Source of the DNA: Salegentibacter sp.
Lineage (GTDB): Bacteria; Bacteroidota; Bacteroidia; Flavobacteriales; Flavobacteriaceae
Assembly (NCBI GenBank): GCA_024635815.1
Contig: JAGXIG010000066.1
Span: forward strand, 1 to 35,496
Reading direction: 5' to 3'
Length of the DNA: 35,496 nt
Shown piece after piece: positions 33,470 through 35,496 of the stretch; positions within the stretch are counted from its first letter, which is position 1; each line of letters begins with the position of its first letter. Made by a program: the position numbers and the translations under genes. The notes beneath the pieces were generated by a model. It saw nothing but the letters and a program-made list of their open reading frames with translations, was not told the origin of the DNA and searched no databases.

Positions 33470-34516
33470 ATGAGTAAGATTAATGCGTATGCCGCGCAAT
33501 CAAATGATGCCGATTTAAAACCATTCGATATTAAAAGAAGAGAGATTCTTCCCGATGATGTAAAAATTGAAATTGAATATTGTGGAGTTTGTCATAGTGA
33601 TATTCACCAGGTAAGAAATGACTGGGGAAACAGTAAATATCCTGTAGTTCCGGGACATGAAATTATAGGACGGGTGACCGAAGTAGGAAAAAATGTCTCC
33701 GGTTTTAAAAAAGGAGATCTTGTAGGTGTTGGTTGTATGGTTGATTCCTGCCAGAAATGTGATTCCTGTAAAGAAGACCTGGAACAATATTGCGAAAACG
33801 GAATGACCGCTACTTATAATGGTCCCGATAATCATTTAGGAGGTCACACCTTTGGGGGCTATTCAGAAATGATTGTGGTGAATCAGAAATTCGTACTGAA
33901 TGTTCCTGAAAATCTCGACACCAAAGCCGTTGCGCCATTATTGTGCGCCGGTATCACTACCTGGTCTCCATTAAGGCAATGGAATGTAAAAAAAGGAGAT
34001 AAAGTAGGAGTTATTGGTCTTGGAGGTTTAGGCCATATGGGAGTTAAATTTGCCAGTGCGCTGGGTGCTCATGTAGTAATGATTACCACTTCTCCTTCAA
34101 AGATAGATGACGCCAAAAAACTGGGAGCAGATGAAGTTCTTATTTCTAAAGATGCTGAAGAAATGAAGAAGCATCAGGGCAGTTTTGATTTTCTTCTGAA
34201 TACCGTTCCTGTAGGTCATGACACCAATCCATATATAGGTCTGCTTAAAAGAGATGCAACTATGGTATTAGTGGGAGCTATTGATGATATTGATGTTCAT
34301 GGTGGCGGCCTGGTAATGGGTAGAAAACGAGTCGCTGGTTCTTTGATTGGAGGAATTAAAGAAACTCAGGAAATGCTGGACTTTTGCGGAGAACATGATA
34401 TTGTTTCGGATATTGAAATGATTAATATTCAAAATATCAATAAGGCCTATGAAAGGGTGGTAAACTCTGATGTAAAATATCGATTTGTGATTGATATGAA
34501 GTCTTTAAAGAATTAA
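33470..34516 (+). CDS. Zinc-dependent NAD(P)-alcohol dehydrogenase (cinnamyl/YahK type)
   Basis: A medium-chain dehydrogenase/reductase of 348 residues oxidising alcohols or reducing aldehydes. Catalytic zinc residues are Cys41 (in CGVCHSD) and the GHE motif (PGHEIIG); the structural zinc is held by the four cysteines of CMVDSCQKCDSCKEDLEQYC. The nucleotide-binding loop is GLGGLGHMGVKFA. The pattern is that of the cinnamyl alcohol dehydrogenase or E. coli YahK/AdhC-like branch, mostly NADPH-linked; substrates cannot be told. The start is the ATG at 33470, because an earlier TTG lies within the promoter. A PH-domain gene follows after one base. Confidence 0.93.
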   Translation: MSKINAYAAQSNDADLKPFDIKRREILPDDVKIEIEYCGVCHSDIHQVRNDWGNSKYPVVPGHEIIGRVTEVGKNVSGFKKGDLVGVGCMVDSCQKCDSCKEDLEQYCENGMTATYNGPDNHLGGHTFGGYSEMIVVNQKFVLNVPENLDTKAVAPLLCAGITTWSPLRQWNVKKGDKVGVIGLGGLGHMGVKFASALGAHVVMITTSPSKIDDAKKLGADEVLISKDAEEMKKHQGSFDFLLNTVPVGHDTNPYIGLLKRDATMVLVGAIDDIDVHGGGLVMGRKRVAGSLIGGIKETQEMLDFCGEHDIVSDIEMINIQNINKAYERVVNSDVKYRFVIDMKSLKN

Positions 34517-34517
34517 A

Positions 34518-34895
34518 ATGAGTTTGTTTTCCTCTCTGCTTGGAAATGCTGGCGCAATTGAAAAAGATAAAATTCAGGAGAAGTATGGAAAGTTACTAAT
34601 TCCGGAAGAGAGTATTGAAGCGGGTTTTAAAATGATTCGTGATACTTTTATTTTTACCAATAAGCGCCTGATTATCATCGATGTTCAGGGAATCACCGGT
34701 TCCAAGATCGAATATTTTTCTGTGAGTTACCGAAGTATTTCAAGATTTAGTGTCGAAACAGCGGGTAGCTTTGATCTGGATGCCGAACTTAAGATCTGGA
34801 TTTCGGGGGAACAGCAGCCCAGTATTTCGAAAAGGTTTAATAAGAAAGTTAATATTTACGAAGTACAAAAGATACTGGCTCAGTTTACCCTGTAG
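34518..34895 (+). CDS. Small bacterial PH-domain protein (bPH_1/DUF1696)
   Basis: A 125-residue protein whose whole length is a single pleckstrin-homology-like fold: DTFIFTNKRLIIIDVQGITGSKIEYFSVSYRSISRFSVETAG, typical of bPH_1 proteins. It has no signal peptide or transmembrane segment. Function unknown; members form oligomeric rings and may bind proteins rather than phosphoinositides. It begins one base after the alcohol dehydrogenase stop, so it is cotranscribed with it, and is closed by a terminator-like hairpin. Confidence 0.85.
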   Translation: MSLFSSLLGNAGAIEKDKIQEKYGKLLIPEESIEAGFKMIRDTFIFTNKRLIIIDVQGITGSKIEYFSVSYRSISRFSVETAGSFDLDAELKIWISGEQQPSISKRFNKKVNIYEVQKILAQFTL

Positions 34896-34909
34896 CAAAT
34901 ATCTCAACG

Positions 34910-34961
34910 GGCTACAGATATACTAATGTTTTATAATTTTAGTGTATTTGTAGCCTTTTTT
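34910..34961 (+). terminator. Terminator after the PH-domain gene
   Basis: GGCTACA (34910-34916) pairs with TGTAGCC (34949-34955), extended by imperfect pairing of the adjacent bases, then six T (34956-34961). The loop is long (about 20-30 bases). Confidence 0.65.
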
Positions 34962-35003
34962 AAATGAATATACTTCCTTAAGACGATTTCTGTTGCGAGT
35001 TTT

Positions 35004-35011
35004 TATCTTTG
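35004..35011 (+). promoter_or_regulatory. -7 box of hutI
   Basis: TATCTTTG is a perfect TAnnTTTG match 37 bases before the ATG at 35049. No TTG is found at the right distance for a -33 element. Confidence 0.45.
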
Positions 35012-35048
35012 TATTAGCATTTGTTCAACGCATTCCGAAAAATATTTT

Positions 35049-35496
35049 ATGACCATACTAATCACTAATATCAAAGAATTACTACAGGTTCGCGACCAGA
35101 ATATTTTAAAGGTTTCAGGACCTGAAATGAAGGAATTGCCTTCTATTAAAGATGCGTGGTTACTGATTGAGAATGATAAAATTGCAGATTATGGTTCCAT
35201 GGTAGATATGCCGGACCTGAGTTTTGATGAAAAGATCGATGCTACGGGAAAAATAGTACTTCCCTCCTGGTGTGATTCCCATACCCATATTGTTTATGCC
35301 GGGAACCGTGAACTGGAATTTGCCGATCGAATCAACGGCCTCAGTTATGAAGAAATTGCAAATCGTGGTGGTGGAATACTTAACAGTGCGAAAACTCTCC
35401 AGGAAACTCCGGAAGAGGAAATTTATGAGCAATCTGCCAAAAGACTGGAAGAAGTTATCAGTCTCGGTACCGGTGCCGTGGAAATAAAATCAGGCT
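35049..35496 (+). CDS. hutI: Imidazolonepropionase, N-terminal part (runs off the window)
   Basis: Opens the ring of 4-imidazolone-5-propanoate to give N-formimino-L-glutamate, the third step of histidine degradation. About 149 residues are visible before the window edge; the family is about 410 long. The metal site HTH (His78, His80) occurs in PSWCDSHTHIVYAG, followed by the characteristic RELEFADRINGLSYEEIANRGGGI. The reading frame is open to the last base, so this is a cut-off gene, not a pseudogene. The ATG at 35049 follows a -7 box at 35004. Other hut genes would be expected further along. Confidence 0.93.
   Translation, partial: MTILITNIKELLQVRDQNILKVSGPEMKELPSIKDAWLLIENDKIADYGSMVDMPDLSFDEKIDATGKIVLPSWCDSHTHIVYAGNRELEFADRINGLSYEEIANRGGGILNSAKTLQETPEEEIYEQSAKRLEEVISLGTGAVEIKSG

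Noticed and set aside
35049..35496. Truncated hutI pseudogene
   Set aside because: The frame stays open to the window edge and the metal motif is intact; the cut is due to the window, not a mutation.
1..35496. CRISPR array, prophage, insertion sequence or toxin-antitoxin system
   Set aside because: No evenly spaced direct repeats, no transposase, integrase or phage structural genes, and no small toxin-antitoxin gene pair; the MazG here is the nucleotide pyrophosphohydrolase, not a toxin partner.

Overview
The window looks like a chromosomal segment of a marine or soil Flavobacteriaceae bacterium (Bacteroidota); I cannot fix the genus, although Gramella/Salegentibacter-like relatives would fit. 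The basis is: moderately AT-rich DNA; start codons mostly without Shine-Dalgarno sequences; several upstream elements matching the Bacteroidetes -7 box TAnnTTTG, some with a -33 TTG; the gliding-associated lipoprotein GldI; a two-gene amidohydrolase block; a DUF349 protein with a long acidic head; bacillithiol deacetylase; and a secreted lipoprotein with the acidic post-cysteine export signal of this phylum. Nearly all of it is housekeeping sequence. I see no prophage, insertion sequence, CRISPR array or defence island.

Layout. 1-1.7 kb (minus): ndk with terminator and promoter, then a PhoD-like lipoprotein. 1.75-1.88 kb: a non-coding stretch that can fold into a closed multi-hairpin structure. 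1.9-4.7 kb (plus): NrnA-type DHH phosphoesterase, GldI, and a lipoprotein joining a cyclophilin to an FKBP. 4.70-4.82 kb: a bidirectional terminator whose loop holds a REP-like palindromic element. 4.8-6.3 kb (minus): PepD. 6.4-12 kb (plus): a HEIGH-motif DUF3810 membrane protein and two secreted amidohydrolase-fold proteins, closed by a terminator. 12-18.2 kb (plus): SpoU-family RNA methyltransferase, Ste24-like protease, Rel/SpoT, Fur and PurA, ending in a bidirectional terminator. 18.3-19.9 kb (minus): two Tat-signal ferritin-like proteins. 20.0-30.4 kb (plus): OstA/LptA-like protein, class III aminotransferase, TPR protein, two tandem DUF368 proteins, AroE, DUF349 protein and a methyltransferase. 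30.4-33.3 kb (minus): MazG, tRNA-His, BshB1 and a Cys/Met-metabolism PLP enzyme. 33.4 kb to the end (plus): zinc alcohol dehydrogenase, PH-domain protein and the start of HutI, which runs off the window.

How the genes work together. Envelope biogenesis recurs: LPS-transport-like OstA, two putative undecaprenyl-phosphate translocases (DUF368), periplasmic folding catalysts and surface lipoproteins. A second theme is nucleotide and stress control: Ndk, NrnA, Rel, PurA and MazG all handle nucleotides, and rel-fur-purA are closely packed. The PLP enzyme and BshB1 are adjacent and could link cysteine supply to bacillithiol synthesis.

There is no gene-free stretch longer than 300 bases. The longest gap, about 260 bases at 1684-1943, holds the candidate structured RNA. 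Several starts were moved from upstream TTG codons to better ATG codons, as explained in the entries.
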